Part shown: piece after piece, positions 35,600-45,242 of the stretch | Numbering within the stretch: position 1 is the first letter of the stretch | How the letters are laid out: each line of letters opens with the position of its first letter | From: an uncultured Methylococcaceae bacterium | Lineage (GTDB): Bacteria > Pseudomonadota > Gammaproteobacteria > Methylococcales > Methylomonadaceae | NCBI GenBank assembly: GCA_903863905.1 | Contig: CAIPDT010000059.1 | Span: 1 to 57,293 of the forward strand | Direction: 5' to 3' | DNA: 57,293 nt | Program-made: the position numbers and the translations under genes | The notes under the pieces: generated by a model | Seen by the model: the letters and a program-made list of their open reading frames with translations, nothing else | What the model was told of the DNA's origin: nothing | Database searches by the model: none

Positions 35600-37765
35600 A
35601 TGAGTTTAGCTAATCAACTTTACCCAACTAATATATCTAATGGTACCAATGAAGCGTATTTAGTCGCTTTTGATGCTGGATACGTTAATGCGGACTCCAC
35701 CTTAGGTAGAACATACAACTTAGATTTAGGGGTGACGTATGCACAGTTAGCCGCTAATTCCACGACTGCTTTAACTGCTTTTGAGGGTGCTGGCCAAAAT
35801 TTAAGTACCGATGCTAATTGGGTTACGTTTATTGGTGTTGGTGCAACTTCACAGATATCTTATGCTATTTATGCGGCCGGAGATACAGTAACTCTGGCAA
35901 ATAATGGTATTTTTGTAACAGGTACCACAGCACTAACAGTGCCTTTGACTGGGTCGTGGGCGACTTCTATCAGTGCAATTAATACTCAAGCTTCCGAAAT
36001 CAATTATGGGATGCTTACAGGGGTGAGTTCTGTTATTAAAAATACAGACTTAGCTGCTTCTGGACAAGCGAATGCAGGGATTCCATTTAATCAGTTTTGG
36101 GGGGCTTTTGCCTATGACCCTACTGCGGCCTACGGTAGTTCAGATAACTTATATTTTGGTGGCGCTCATTTAGGGTCTGTTATGTCTCATGGGCATCCAA
36201 CGAGTGTCCAACTAATTGCCGCAACTGATATAGCCCAAGTAGGTGCTTTTACTTTATCGGGTAATACTTTATTATATGCGCCAGTCGGCGGTACCCCCCC
36301 AAATGTACCACCTACTTTTACCGCTTTTAACTCAACGATTGCAGCTTCGCTTCAAAAAGCGCAAGTCACCACTACATTTGCTGACCTTTTAGCTAAAAGT
36401 GATGCGGCGGATACAGACGGTACTGTTACCGCGTTTGTGGTTAAAGCTGTAACCGCAGGTGCATTATTAATTGGTGCAACGGCAGCTACAGCAACAGCTT
36501 TCGATGCTACAACAAATGCGACGATTGACGCTACTCATTCTGCATTTTGGACGGGGTATGGTTTTGGTAATTTAAACGCTTTTACTGTAGTGGCTCAAGA
36601 CAACAGTCAAGCAAAGTCAAGTACTCCAATTCAAGCGCAATATGCGGTCACATTGGCTTTAAATGGTGATATCTCTGACAATTTTTTGACGGGTAGCAAT
36701 GGTAATGACATCATCCATGGTAACGCTGGTAATGATACTTTACGAGGTGGTTTGGGTGACGATACAATGATCGGTGGTACAGGTAATGACACTTATTATG
36801 TGGGATCTACCGGCGATAAAGTATTTGAGACAACAGTTGCTACTGATTTAGATACGGTTATTAGTTCAATTAGTTATACCTTAACTACAAATGTTGAGAA
36901 TTTAGTGTTATCTGGTACAGATGCACTTAATGGTACAGGTAATTCTTCAGATAATGTCTTGACCGGTAATTATCTTGATAATGTGCTAATTGGTAATAAC
37001 GGTAATGACATTCTATTGGGTGGTGCAGGTAACGACACATTAAAGGGTGGTACGGGAAATGACACTTTAATGGGCGGTACAGGTAATGATACTTACTTTG
37101 TGGATTCTGCCGGTGATAAGGTAATTGAAACAACTTTGGCTACTGATATTGATACCGTTAATAGCTCAATTACATATACCCTAGGAGCTAATGTCGAAAA
37201 TTTAATGTTGGTGGGTACAAGTGCTTTGAATGGAATCGGCAATTCGTTAGATAATCTAATTACAGGTAACATTGCCTCTAATAGTTTGATGGGTGATGCC
37301 GGTAACGACACTATTAATGGCGGCGGCGGTAATGACACTATCACGGGTGGTGCAGGTAATGATGTGTTGGATGGTAACTCGGGTAATGATGTTTTAGTAG
37401 GTGGATTGGGTAACGATACTTTAACAGGTGGAGTTGGTGTTGATCAATTTTTATACAATGTTGGTGCCTTAAGCTCTAATAAAGATTTAATTACTGACTT
37501 TACGAGTGGCACCGATCAGTTAATATTTAAAGCATCTGCTTTGCCAGCATTGGGTGCAGCGGGCCAGTTTGCTGTTAATGATCAACGTTTTTATAGTAGT
37601 GCTGTTGGCGCACACGATGCATCAACTCGTTTAATTTACAATAGTTCTACCGGTGAGTTATCTTTTGATGCAGATGGAACAGGTGTTAAAGCGGCGGTTG
37701 TTATTGAAGTCTTAGGGACCACCACGCATCCTGTTTTAAGCGCAACTGATATTTATATAGTCTAG
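35600..37765 (+). CDS. RTX-repeat secreted protein sharing its N-terminal domain with the PEP-CTERM protein
   Basis: 721 residues, no signal peptide. Residues 1-225 are paralogous to the PEP-CTERM protein at 15284 (EAYLVAFDAGYVNADSTLGR, LSTDANWVTFIGVGATSQ, GVSSVIKNTD, LGSVMSHG). A linker domain at about 235-355 follows. From about 360 come two clusters of calcium-binding nonapeptides (GGTGNDTLMGGTGNDTYFV, GGGGNDTITGGAGNDVLDG) separated by DTVNSSITYTLGANVENLML spacers. The C-terminal tail (FLYNVGALSSNKDLITDFTS) is typical of type I secretion substrates. No type I secretion genes are in the window. A terminator follows the stop codon. Confidence 0.9.
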   Translation: MSLANQLYPTNISNGTNEAYLVAFDAGYVNADSTLGRTYNLDLGVTYAQLAANSTTALTAFEGAGQNLSTDANWVTFIGVGATSQISYAIYAAGDTVTLANNGIFVTGTTALTVPLTGSWATSISAINTQASEINYGMLTGVSSVIKNTDLAASGQANAGIPFNQFWGAFAYDPTAAYGSSDNLYFGGAHLGSVMSHGHPTSVQLIAATDIAQVGAFTLSGNTLLYAPVGGTPPNVPPTFTAFNSTIAASLQKAQVTTTFADLLAKSDAADTDGTVTAFVVKAVTAGALLIGATAATATAFDATTNATIDATHSAFWTGYGFGNLNAFTVVAQDNSQAKSSTPIQAQYAVTLALNGDISDNFLTGSNGNDIIHGNAGNDTLRGGLGDDTMIGGTGNDTYYVGSTGDKVFETTVATDLDTVISSISYTLTTNVENLVLSGTDALNGTGNSSDNVLTGNYLDNVLIGNNGNDILLGGAGNDTLKGGTGNDTLMGGTGNDTYFVDSAGDKVIETTLATDIDTVNSSITYTLGANVENLMLVGTSALNGIGNSLDNLITGNIASNSLMGDAGNDTINGGGGNDTITGGAGNDVLDGNSGNDVLVGGLGNDTLTGGVGVDQFLYNVGALSSNKDLITDFTSGTDQLIFKASALPALGAAGQFAVNDQRFYSSAVGAHDASTRLIYNSSTGELSFDADGTGVKAAVVIEVLGTTTHPVLSATDIYIV

Positions 37766-37791
37766 TAGTTTTTTACGAAGCAGTCCTTTTA

Positions 37792-37825
37792 CCCTAATTA
37801 ATTTATTTAATTAGGGTTTTTTTTT
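37792..37825 (+). terminator. intrinsic terminator after the RTX gene
   Basis: CCCTAATTAA (37792-37801) pairs perfectly with TTAATTAGGG (37807-37816) around the loop TTTAT, followed by nine Ts. It ends the plus-strand surface-protein genes and faces the convergent rmlA gene. Confidence 0.9.
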
Positions 37826-37847
37826 GTCTTTTATGTGTGTTATAACT

Positions 37848-38738
37848 TCATCTAACATTAATCTTTTCAGTTGCGCGGTGCAATAAATATTGGCCGTATT
37901 GGTTCTTTAACAAAGGTTGAGCTAAAGCCAATAATTGAGCTTGATTGATATAGCCCATTTCATACGCAATTTCTTCAATACAGGCGACTTTTAAGCCTTG
38001 TCTTTTTTCAATGGTCTGAATAAAGTTTGACGCGTCTAATAAAGATTCATGTGTTCCGGTATCTAACCAAGCAAAACCTCGGCCCATTAACTCAACTTTT
38101 AAACCGCCTTGATCCAGATAGGTTTGATTAACGGTGGTTATTTCTAACTCACCCCGAGCAGACGGTGAAATATTCTTAGCAATCTCTACCACACTGTTGG
38201 GATAAAAATATAACCCAACCACCGCATAGTTACTCTTAGGGTTAAGGGGTTTTTCTTCAATACTTAACACATTGCCAGCAGCGTCAAATTCAGCGACCCC
38301 GTATTGATCGGGATCTTTAACATGATATCCAAACACCGTGGCTTTTTGATGCTCGGTGACATTGGCAACGGCTTGTTTTAACATGGCCACCAAACCATGC
38401 CCATAAAAGATATTATCACCCAAGACCATACACACGTCATCTTGACCAATAAAATCCTCACCTATGATAAATGCTTGCGCTAAACCATCAGGAGAGGGTT
38501 GTACTTTATAAGATAACCTTAGGCCAATTTCATGACCATCGCCTAAAAGTTCTTCAAAACGGGGCAGGTCATTGGGAGTAGAGATAATCAATATGTCTGT
38601 AATGCCCGAGAGCATCAGTACCGATAACGGATAATAAATCATCGGTTTGTCATAAATCGGTGTCAGTTGTTTACTGACCCCTTTAGTGATGGGATAAAGC
38701 CGAGTGCCGCTCCCGCCTGCGAGTATGATGCCTTTCAT
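37848..38738 (-). CDS. rmlA: glucose-1-phosphate thymidylyltransferase (RmlA)
   Basis: 296 residues, the family length. It makes dTDP-glucose from glucose 1-phosphate and dTTP, the first step to dTDP-rhamnose for surface polysaccharides. The nucleotide-binding N-terminus reads [18 protein letters not shown] followed by [17 protein letters not shown]. Further conserved parts are [35 protein letters not shown] and [19 protein letters not shown]. The other rml genes are not adjacent; the gene stands alone downstream of hypF with 153 bases between. Confidence 0.96.
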   Translation of the reverse strand: MKGIILAGGSGTRLYPITKGVSKQLTPIYDKPMIYYPLSVLMLSGITDILIISTPNDLPRFEELLGDGHEIGLRLSYKVQPSPDGLAQAFIIGEDFIGQDDVCMVLGDNIFYGHGLVAMLKQAVANVTEHQKATVFGYHVKDPDQYGVAEFDAAGNVLSIEEKPLNPKSNYAVVGLYFYPNSVVEIAKNISPSARGELEITTVNQTYLDQGGLKVELMGRGFAWLDTGTHESLLDASNFIQTIEKRQGLKVACIEEIAYEMGYINQAQLLALAQPLLKNQYGQYLLHRATEKINVR

Positions 38739-38891
38739 GTTGTTAGGGTTTTAGTTGGTTGAAGAGGGTTACAATAAAATTGCGTGAGGGTTCATGTGTT
38801 GATTTTTAACTCAGTTTCTCATGATAAAGTTTTCAGTGAGTATAGCAAGTTATTTAACTCGGTGATAAAGGTAAAGTTTCTTGAAATTCAC

Positions 38892-41327
38892 TCAAACAGT
38901 TAAACCAAAACACTTCACCGCCTCTATAATTTGACCAAAACTAATACCCGCATCATTACTTGGAATGTGTTTTGGTAATAGCACAGTAAAACCTTCTATT
39001 TCTAATAAATTCATAACCAATTCAGTTAATAGTTTATTTTGAAAGACCCCTCCTGTTAAACCAACTACTTTAAAAGGATGGCATTGTTGTACCTGTTTAG
39101 CTTGTGTAATCAAAGCCAAGGCTAAGCTGTTATGAAAACATAAACTTCGAGTTTCTAGATTTACTTCGTGGTTTTGTAACATCGCTAACAGAGGCGCCCA
39201 GTCCGACAGCCAAACACCGCTTGAATTTTGAATAAGCGGTAAAGATAAAGGAGTCGTTGAAGTTATAGCGGTTCTTAATGATACGGGTGCAGTTAAAGTT
39301 ATAGTTGCAGTTGCAGTTGCAGTTGCAGTTGCAGTTAAAGATACAGCTTTACTTAAATTAAGTAGGGCAATATCTTTTTCCCCATAACTCTCTTGATCCA
39401 TGGTACCCATATATTCTCTATAGGCCTTGTAAGCCGCCGCCTCCAAAGTCATGGGTGCATGACCTTCAAAGTCCGCTATCGTAACAAGATGAGTCAAAGC
39501 CGCCGCCGCATCAAACAAGCGCCCCACCGAACTCGATATCGGACTATTCATGTCTTTTTGCCACGCTTGCTTAAGCAATGTGGTCTCAACAGGACACTCT
39601 GACCAATCTTGTTCTTGCTCCCAACACAGGGCCAACGCACTGCGCCAAGGTTCACGACTGGCCTTATCCCCCCCCGGTAACCGAAATGGTTTAAAAGAAC
39701 TAACCCTTTGCCAGCCCCCAGGTTGGCCTAATAAACCTTCTCCACCCCAAAGGTGTCCGTCTTCACCATAACCCGTGCCATCCCAAGTGAATACTAATAC
39801 AGGTTCTGTAACGGCATGTTCTGCAACCAAAGCAGAGGCATGAGCGTGATGATGAAACACTTTGTGTATCTGTAAACCTGATTGCTCAGCCCAACGCGTT
39901 GAAGTGTAATCCGGATGGCTATCACACACACAGTGCTTTACAGTGACACCGTAAAGTTTAGTTAAATCTTTAATGGTTTGAGTAAAGATTTGTAAACTTC
40001 TCGGTGAGCCTAAATCGCCAATATGTGGAGACATCACTAAGCGATTATCCCAGGCTAAACAGATCGTATTCTTCATCTGTCCTCCCACCGCCAGTACCGG
40101 CTCCTTTAAGACAAAAGGTAAGTTAATTTCAACGGGAGCAACACCGCGACCTAATCTAAGGGCTTGGGGTTGACCAGCAACCATTTGATAAATACTGTCA
40201 TCAGCCGGTCTTAAGATGGGTCGGTTGTGATGTAAAAAAGCATCGGCAATTCCTGATAAGCGAGTTTCAACTTCCTCAGCATCAGTTAGTACTGGCTCTC
40301 CACTGATATTGGCAGAGGTCGCAATAATAGGTTCGCCATACGCCTCAAGTAATAAATAGTGCAAGGGACTGTAAGGCAGCATCAAGCCAAATTCGGGTTG
40401 ATTGGGTGCCACTGCAGTGGCCAAAGGTGAGCCCAACGCTTTTTTAATGAGTACGATAGGTCGAATAGGATCTTTAAGTAAAGTCAGTTCTTCTGGGCTG
40501 GGTGTTGCACAGCGGTTAACCCAGTCTAAGCCTTCGTTTCCAGTCCATGGTAACAGGACTGCAAAGGGTTTAAACGCGCGGTGTTTTCGTACACGGAGTT
40601 TAGTGACCACCGCTTCAGAAGTTGCTGAACAGAGTAAATGATAACCCCCAATCCCTTTTACGGCTAGAATTAAGCCTTGTTTTAAAGCGACCACCGCGGC
40701 CTTGAGTGCGGTCTCATTATCATGAAGTTTAAGCTGTCCGGGTTGATTAAAACACAGACTAGGCCCGCACTCTGGACAGGCTAGGGGTTGGGCGTGGAAG
40801 CGTCTATCTAATGGGCTTGTATATTCTTTTAAACATTCGTGACACAAGGGAAAATCAACCATACTGGTGTTGGGTCGATCATAAGGCAGTTGTTTAATTA
40901 AGGTGTAACGAGGGCCACATTGAGTGCAATTAGTAAATGGATAGCGATAGCGTCGATGAGTTTTATCTTGCATCTCTGCCAGACAATCGGCGCACATAAA
41001 ATAATCCGGTGGAATATGCGCGTGTTTCAAATCGCCCGATAAACTGGGTAAGAGGCTAAAAGAATTATAGTTTTTAACAGGAACCACTTGAGATTGAATA
41101 GGGTCGGGTCTGGCTAAGGGCGGGGCTGTTGCTATTAAGCTGTGTTGAAAGTTATCGAGTGCAGTGGGATGTCCTTCTAGCCAGATTTCTACTTGTCCGG
41201 CTTGATTCCGCACCCAGCCAGTTAGGTTTAACTGGTCTGCTAAGCGATTAACAAAGGGTCTAAAGCCTACCCCTTGTACGCGACCGGTGACGATAAGGTG
41301 TCGCGCTTGCAGTTGCTCGGCAGACAT
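38892..41327 (-). CDS. hypF: HypF carbamoyltransferase, [NiFe]-hydrogenase maturation
   Basis: 811 residues from the ATG at 41327; the frame is open to 41432 but the extension overlaps hypD and is not conserved. HypF activates the carbamoyl group of carbamoyl phosphate and passes it to HypE for the hydrogenase cyanide ligands. Domains in order: acylphosphatase (VTGRVQGVGFRPFVNRLA), two zinc-finger-like Cys pairs (CADCLAEM, CTQCGPRY, CHECLKEY, CPECGPSL), YrdC-like (LAVKGIGGYHLLC), and a Kae1-like domain with HHHAHASALVAEH. Near residues 650-700 a low-complexity Ser/Thr/Ala insertion includes alternating Thr-Ala units. It lies 13 bases after hypD. Confidence 0.95.
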   Translation of the reverse strand: MSAEQLQARHLIVTGRVQGVGFRPFVNRLADQLNLTGWVRNQAGQVEIWLEGHPTALDNFQHSLIATAPPLARPDPIQSQVVPVKNYNSFSLLPSLSGDLKHAHIPPDYFMCADCLAEMQDKTHRRYRYPFTNCTQCGPRYTLIKQLPYDRPNTSMVDFPLCHECLKEYTSPLDRRFHAQPLACPECGPSLCFNQPGQLKLHDNETALKAAVVALKQGLILAVKGIGGYHLLCSATSEAVVTKLRVRKHRAFKPFAVLLPWTGNEGLDWVNRCATPSPEELTLLKDPIRPIVLIKKALGSPLATAVAPNQPEFGLMLPYSPLHYLLLEAYGEPIIATSANISGEPVLTDAEEVETRLSGIADAFLHHNRPILRPADDSIYQMVAGQPQALRLGRGVAPVEINLPFVLKEPVLAVGGQMKNTICLAWDNRLVMSPHIGDLGSPRSLQIFTQTIKDLTKLYGVTVKHCVCDSHPDYTSTRWAEQSGLQIHKVFHHHAHASALVAEHAVTEPVLVFTWDGTGYGEDGHLWGGEGLLGQPGGWQRVSSFKPFRLPGGDKASREPWRSALALCWEQEQDWSECPVETTLLKQAWQKDMNSPISSSVGRLFDAAAALTHLVTIADFEGHAPMTLEAAAYKAYREYMGTMDQESYGEKDIALLNLSKAVSLTATATATATATITLTAPVSLRTAITSTTPLSLPLIQNSSGVWLSDWAPLLAMLQNHEVNLETRSLCFHNSLALALITQAKQVQQCHPFKVVGLTGGVFQNKLLTELVMNLLEIEGFTVLLPKHIPSNDAGISFGQIIEAVKCFGLTV
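39303..39336. repeat. hexanucleotide microsatellite inside hypF
   Basis: AGTTGC is repeated five times from 39303 to 39332, then AGTT; the coding strand reads GCAACT and encodes alternating Ala-Thr. Flanking degenerate copies (AGTTAAAGTTAT, AGTTAAAG) extend the region. Because the unit is six bases, gain or loss of copies keeps the reading frame. Confidence 0.9.
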
Positions 41328-41340
41328 GAATCGGCCCGTT

Positions 41341-42429
41341 TTAGGTTTTGGATTGAATGCCTGACGACCACCAAATGCGGCAAGCACCTTCATCAGATAC
41401 CATGCACGGCCCCACTGGATTTCTAGGTACACACAATTGACCGTATAAACGGCACTCTGAAGGTTTTATCTGGCCTAAGATGACTTGGGCGCAATCACAA
41501 CCCGCGGGCATTAGACCGGCTTTTTGTCGAGCTTCTTCAGCATAACTTGGAAATTTAAAGCGAGCGTTATGGGACGCGTAGGTTTCATTGAGTTCAAAAC
41601 CTGATTGCGGAATAATTCCGATACCACGCCACGGGGCATCAATAATATCAAAAGTGGCATTTAATAATTGTTGGGCTTTTTGATTGCCGGTTGAGGTGAC
41701 CACTTGGGTATAACAATTATCCAGAAAAGGCCGATGTTCGAGTTCCTGACGCAGGACAGAATAAATAGCTTCTAACAGACTTTGGCTGGTAAACCCGGCT
41801 ACGGCGGTTGGCATGGTATACCGCTTGACCACAAAGTCCCATTCTTCTGCCCCCATAATAGTGGCAACATGACCGGGGGCAATTAAGGCATCGAAAGTTC
41901 GATGATCGGCACCTAATAATAAATCAACGGCGGGCCAAGTTAACCGCCCACTCATTAATAAGAGTAAATTATCCGGTATGCCGGCCTTTAACATAGCGGC
42001 AACAGGCGCGCAGGTGGTTTCAAAGCCAGCGACAAAAAAGACCACGGTGCGTTCAGGATTTGCTTCAGCAATCGTTACGGCTTCGGTAGGTGAGGCGATT
42101 GGCCTAATATCCGCACCCGCTGCTTTGGCTTGTTCTAAAGTGCGAGGTGCTTTTTGAGGGGCATTAACCGGTACACGTAACATATCACCAAAAGCCACTA
42201 AAATAACGTCTTCGTGGATGGCAATTTGTATGGCTTGGTATATATCTTCTTCAGGACAGATACAAACGGGACAGCCCGGGCCGGGAATTAATTCAATTGC
42301 TGCGGGTAGCGCAGTCCGTAAGCCTGCGGTGGTAATAGAGCGTTCATGACCGCCACAGACATTCATAATCCGCACGGTCTTCGTTAAGGGCAGTGCATGG
42401 ATTTTATCGAGCAGTTCAGAGGACTCCAT
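41341..42429 (-). CDS. hypD: HypD, hydrogenase maturation scaffold
   Basis: 362 residues. HypD with HypC assembles the Fe(CN)2CO centre of [NiFe] hydrogenases. Visible motifs are VCGGHERS, IELIPGPGCPVCI, FVAGFETTCAP and ALIAPGHVATIMG. The C-terminal [4Fe-4S] cysteines lie in AGCDCAQVILGQIKPSECRL, YGQLCVPRNPVGPCMVS and DEGACRIW. The start codon overlaps the hypC stop (TAATG). hypE, hypA and hypB are not in the window. Confidence 0.96.
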   Translation of the reverse strand: MESSELLDKIHALPLTKTVRIMNVCGGHERSITTAGLRTALPAAIELIPGPGCPVCICPEEDIYQAIQIAIHEDVILVAFGDMLRVPVNAPQKAPRTLEQAKAAGADIRPIASPTEAVTIAEANPERTVVFFVAGFETTCAPVAAMLKAGIPDNLLLLMSGRLTWPAVDLLLGADHRTFDALIAPGHVATIMGAEEWDFVVKRYTMPTAVAGFTSQSLLEAIYSVLRQELEHRPFLDNCYTQVVTSTGNQKAQQLLNATFDIIDAPWRGIGIIPQSGFELNETYASHNARFKFPSYAEEARQKAGLMPAGCDCAQVILGQIKPSECRLYGQLCVPRNPVGPCMVSDEGACRIWWSSGIQSKT

Positions 42430-42665
42430 TAACCGGCCTCATTTTCCTCAAGGATTAATTGATCTAGCAACTCCCAAGTTGAAAGCGCTTCCTCTTGGCT
42501 AATTTTTTGAATCGCATAACCGACATGGATTAATACATAATCACCTTCAGTGATCATTTCGTCGTCTAATAAAAATAGACTCACTTCTCTTTCAATACCA
42601 TGACTGGCACAATGCGCGCGGTTGCCGGTTATTTGAGTAATCTGCATGGGTACGGCTAGACACAT
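42429..42665 (-). CDS. hypC: HypC/HupF-family hydrogenase chaperone
   Basis: 78 residues, family length. It starts with the invariant MCLAVPMQI, whose Cys2 binds the iron centre, and contains GIEREVSLFLLDD and GDYVLIHVGYAIQKISQEEA, the small-barrel signature. It partners HypD, whose start overlaps its stop, and lies 18 bases after yacG. HypC shuttles the iron-ligand precursor between HypD and the hydrogenase large subunit. Confidence 0.95.
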   Translation of the reverse strand: MCLAVPMQITQITGNRAHCASHGIEREVSLFLLDDEMITEGDYVLIHVGYAIQKISQEEALSTWELLDQLILEENEAG

Positions 42666-42683
42666 AAGAAGTACCTAAGTAGT

Positions 42684-42878
42684 TTATTGGAAGAATTGAT
42701 CTTCGTTTTCGTTGATGTCTAATTCGAGGGATTCACCTGGGATTCTTTTTTCTTCCATAACCCACTCACCTAAATCAATTAATTTACAGCGTTCACAGCA
42801 GAAAGGTTTAAAGCTGTTTTCGGCCGCCCAAGTGACTGTTTTATGACAGGTAGGGCATTTAACGGTAAGCGTTGTCAT
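42684..42878 (-). CDS. yacG: YacG, zinc-binding DNA gyrase inhibitor
   Basis: 64 residues from the ATG at 42878 ([13 protein letters not shown]); an upstream ATG at 42890 overlaps the zapD stop and would add four residues. The four zinc ligands are in CPTCHK and [13 protein letters not shown]. The acidic tail ([15 protein letters not shown]) is usual for the family. E. coli YacG binds GyrB and inhibits gyrase. The coaE-zapD-yacG linkage is the normal gammaproteobacterial order; here hypC follows directly. Confidence 0.92.
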   Translation of the reverse strand: MTTLTVKCPTCHKTVTWAAENSFKPFCCERCKLIDLGEWVMEEKRIPGESLELDINENEDQFFQ

Positions 42879-42889
42879 AGTTAAACCCA

Positions 42890-43666
42890 TTAAAATAAAC
42901 AGCGAGTTAAATTAAAGGGGATGTCATTTACAGATTGTACTGGACGTTTATTGTCTTTAGAGACTTCCATAAAACGAATATTGCAACGGTGTTTACCGCC
43001 ACTGATTTCAGCAAAACAATTAATGGAGGAGTCGACAGAGACTTTAATCAACTGAAACTGTTGGCTTTGATCTAAAGCGATCTGAAAAAAACCGGCCGAG
43101 GCAATCTCTGCTTTTGGGGGGCGACTGTTCCGGATAAAGTTTAGAATAAAATCGAGCGCATTATGTATTTCAATAAAGGGATTGCTCCAAGATTCCAAAT
43201 CAAGCAGTCGCTCAGGTTCGTCTTGAGATAGCCAAAAATGATATTCAGGTAAATCAAAGGAACAGGTACCACCGGGAATAGAGCTTCTTTGGACGATACT
43301 TTGTAGCAAATCATTTTGCATAATGTTCAGGCCGATTTTGCCATTGATGCCATGTAGCGTCTTAGTGATACGCTCTAGTTGCTCCAAGAGTTCGTTTAAC
43401 TTCTCCTTGTTAACATCGTCGTTTTTAGCTATTTTTTTAAGAACGGTGGACTGATGATTGAGTTCTTTTAGAACTTCAGCTCTTAAATCAGTGCGTTTGA
43501 AAATGGCGATGATATCCAGTAAACAGGTAATGGCTGCTCTTTTCTCAGTAATCGATAGTCCTGTTGAAAATTGGATGAACTGCTTAAACAGGTGTTCGAG
43601 TCTTATGAAAGTACGGATTTTTTCATTGAGCGGGAATTCATAAGTAATAGTGGTGTTCACAGACAA
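42890..43666 (-). CDS. zapD: ZapD, cell-division FtsZ-bundling protein
   Basis: 258 residues, near the E. coli length of 247. The N-terminus [20 protein letters not shown] is characteristic. Further conserved parts are [40 protein letters not shown] and [11 protein letters not shown]. ZapD crosslinks FtsZ filaments at the division ring. It sits 7 bases after coaE and overlaps the upstream yacG start codon by one base. Confidence 0.93.
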   Translation of the reverse strand: MSVNTTITYEFPLNEKIRTFIRLEHLFKQFIQFSTGLSITEKRAAITCLLDIIAIFKRTDLRAEVLKELNHQSTVLKKIAKNDDVNKEKLNELLEQLERITKTLHGINGKIGLNIMQNDLLQSIVQRSSIPGGTCSFDLPEYHFWLSQDEPERLLDLESWSNPFIEIHNALDFILNFIRNSRPPKAEIASAGFFQIALDQSQQFQLIKVSVDSSINCFAEISGGKHRCNIRFMEVSKDNKRPVQSVNDIPFNLTRCLF

Positions 43667-43673
43667 TTGTATC

Positions 43674-44273
43674 CTAGCAAGTGCTTAATGAGAGGTAGAA
43701 ATGATGTAGATTTTTAATTTGTTCGGCTAGTCTATCATGGCTTTCTGTATTATCGATAAGCTCATTAGCATGAGCATTTCTTAAGATGCTTGAGAGTTGG
43801 TTATCAATGATAGAGTGTATACGTTCTAAGGTAATGGTTTCTCGTTTAAGGAGGCGCTGTATTTGTTGTTCCTTTGTACAATCAACGACCAATACTCGAT
43901 CCACCAACGGCGTCATATTAGATTCAAATAATAAGGGAATACAAATAATGCAGTAAGGTGTTTCCGCTAATTGGTTAATTTCATGTTGTATAGCTATATA
44001 AACTAAAGGATGAATAATATCTTCAAGTTGTTGTTTTTTATGTGGCTCTGAAAAAACAATTTCACGAAGTGCTTTTCTATCCAGAGAACCATCCCTGTTA
44101 AGTATTGTGTCGCCAAAAGTTTCTTGTATTTGGATCAGAGCCGGTTGTCCAATTGCGACCAATTGGTGAGCAATTATATCAGCATCAATGACGGGTACCT
44201 TAAGATTTTCAAATAATTGTGTGACGGTACTTTTACCCGAACCGATGCCGCCCGTTAAACCTATTTTTAACAT
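43674..44273 (-). CDS. coaE: dephospho-CoA kinase
   Basis: 199 residues from the ATG at 44273, which starts right at the conserved MLKIGLTGGIGSGKSTV (P-loop GGIGSGKS). The longer frame to 44324 overlaps pilD and is rejected. Further signatures: VIDADIIAHQLV, LDRKALREIVFSEPHKKQQL, DIIHPLVYIAI and VVDCTKEQQIQRLLKRE. It phosphorylates dephospho-CoA in the last step of coenzyme A synthesis. It starts 4 bases after the pilD stop, the usual pilD-coaE pairing. Confidence 0.95.
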   Translation of the reverse strand: MLKIGLTGGIGSGKSTVTQLFENLKVPVIDADIIAHQLVAIGQPALIQIQETFGDTILNRDGSLDRKALREIVFSEPHKKQQLEDIIHPLVYIAIQHEINQLAETPYCIICIPLLFESNMTPLVDRVLVVDCTKEQQIQRLLKRETITLERIHSIIDNQLSSILRNAHANELIDNTESHDRLAEQIKNLHHFYLSLSTC

Positions 44274-44277
44274 CGCA

Positions 44278-45156
44278 CTATAAACCAAAGGCACTAAAAT
44301 AAAATTGATTAAGGCCCTTTCCATAGAGTAGCGCTAACCAACCGGCCATGGCTAAATAAGGTCCAAATGGAATAGGGACTTTATGATCATGTTTATAAAA
44401 CGCGATGAGCGTAAAGCCAAAAACACTGCCTACTAAAGACGACAATAAAATGATTAAGGGTAAGTATTGCCAACCTAACCATGCACCTAATAAAGCTAAT
44501 AATTTAAAATCACCATAGCCCATACCTTCTTTGCCTGTGATTAATTTAAAGACATGAAAGACTAACCAAAGACTTAAATAGCCGCCAATAGCGCCTGTAA
44601 TACTGGCATAAGGGTCAACAAATATATTAAAGAGACTTAAAAATAAGCCTAGCCAAAGCACGGGTAACGTGATTGTATCGGGTAAGAGTTGGTGGTCTAT
44701 ATCAATAAAGCTCAGGGTAATGAGTGACCATGTTAATAATAGAGCGAATACCGTGGTCAGGGTTAAGCCAAAATGATCCGCCACTATCATGGCGCTGACA
44801 GCGGATAACAGTTCTAATAAAGGATAACGAGGCGATATTATGTGCTGACATGCTGCACAACGACCTTTTAAAAATAAGTAACTTAGTACGGGGATATTAT
44901 GCTGCGGCTTAATCCCTGCTTTACATTGCGGGCAATGCGAGAGCGGCAAGGCTAAATTAAACGTTTGAACGGGGGTGTCTTGAGCCGTATCAATGTTTAA
45001 ATATTGATGACACTCGCGCTGCCAACTTTGCTCTAACATGAGCGGAAGTCGATAAATAACGACATTAAGGAAGCTACCGACTAATAATCCGATAAGTCCT
45101 ACAAAAGGGATAAAAAAATAGGGTAGGTTTAACAGGTTAAAGAATGTGGTCATCAT
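44278..45156 (-). CDS. pilD: PilD, type IV prepilin peptidase and methylase
   Basis: 292 residues. It cleaves and N-methylates type IV prepilins and type II pseudopilins at the inner membrane. A first membrane segment contains GLIGLLVGSFLNVVIYRLP. Then comes the four-cysteine cytoplasmic domain (CPQCKAGIK and CAACQH) and a series of membrane helices. The catalytic aspartates are in LSFIDIDHQLLPD and GKEGMGYGDFKLLA (the GxGD motif). It lies 86 bases after pilC. Confidence 0.95.
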   Translation of the reverse strand: MMTTFFNLLNLPYFFIPFVGLIGLLVGSFLNVVIYRLPLMLEQSWQRECHQYLNIDTAQDTPVQTFNLALPLSHCPQCKAGIKPQHNIPVLSYLFLKGRCAACQHIISPRYPLLELLSAVSAMIVADHFGLTLTTVFALLLTWSLITLSFIDIDHQLLPDTITLPVLWLGLFLSLFNIFVDPYASITGAIGGYLSLWLVFHVFKLITGKEGMGYGDFKLLALLGAWLGWQYLPLIILLSSLVGSVFGFTLIAFYKHDHKVPIPFGPYLAMAGWLALLYGKGLNQFYFSAFGL

Positions 45157-45242
45157 GAGGGTCTTTTAAAATTTGAGAGGTATTGTAATACCTTGTGGAT
45201 TAATAGTCGATGCAGAGATAAGGTTAATTCTTAAACAAAAGG

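Noticed and set aside
41328-41432. 35-residue N-terminal extension of HypF
   Set aside because: It overlaps the end of hypD in another frame and precedes the conserved acylphosphatase domain.
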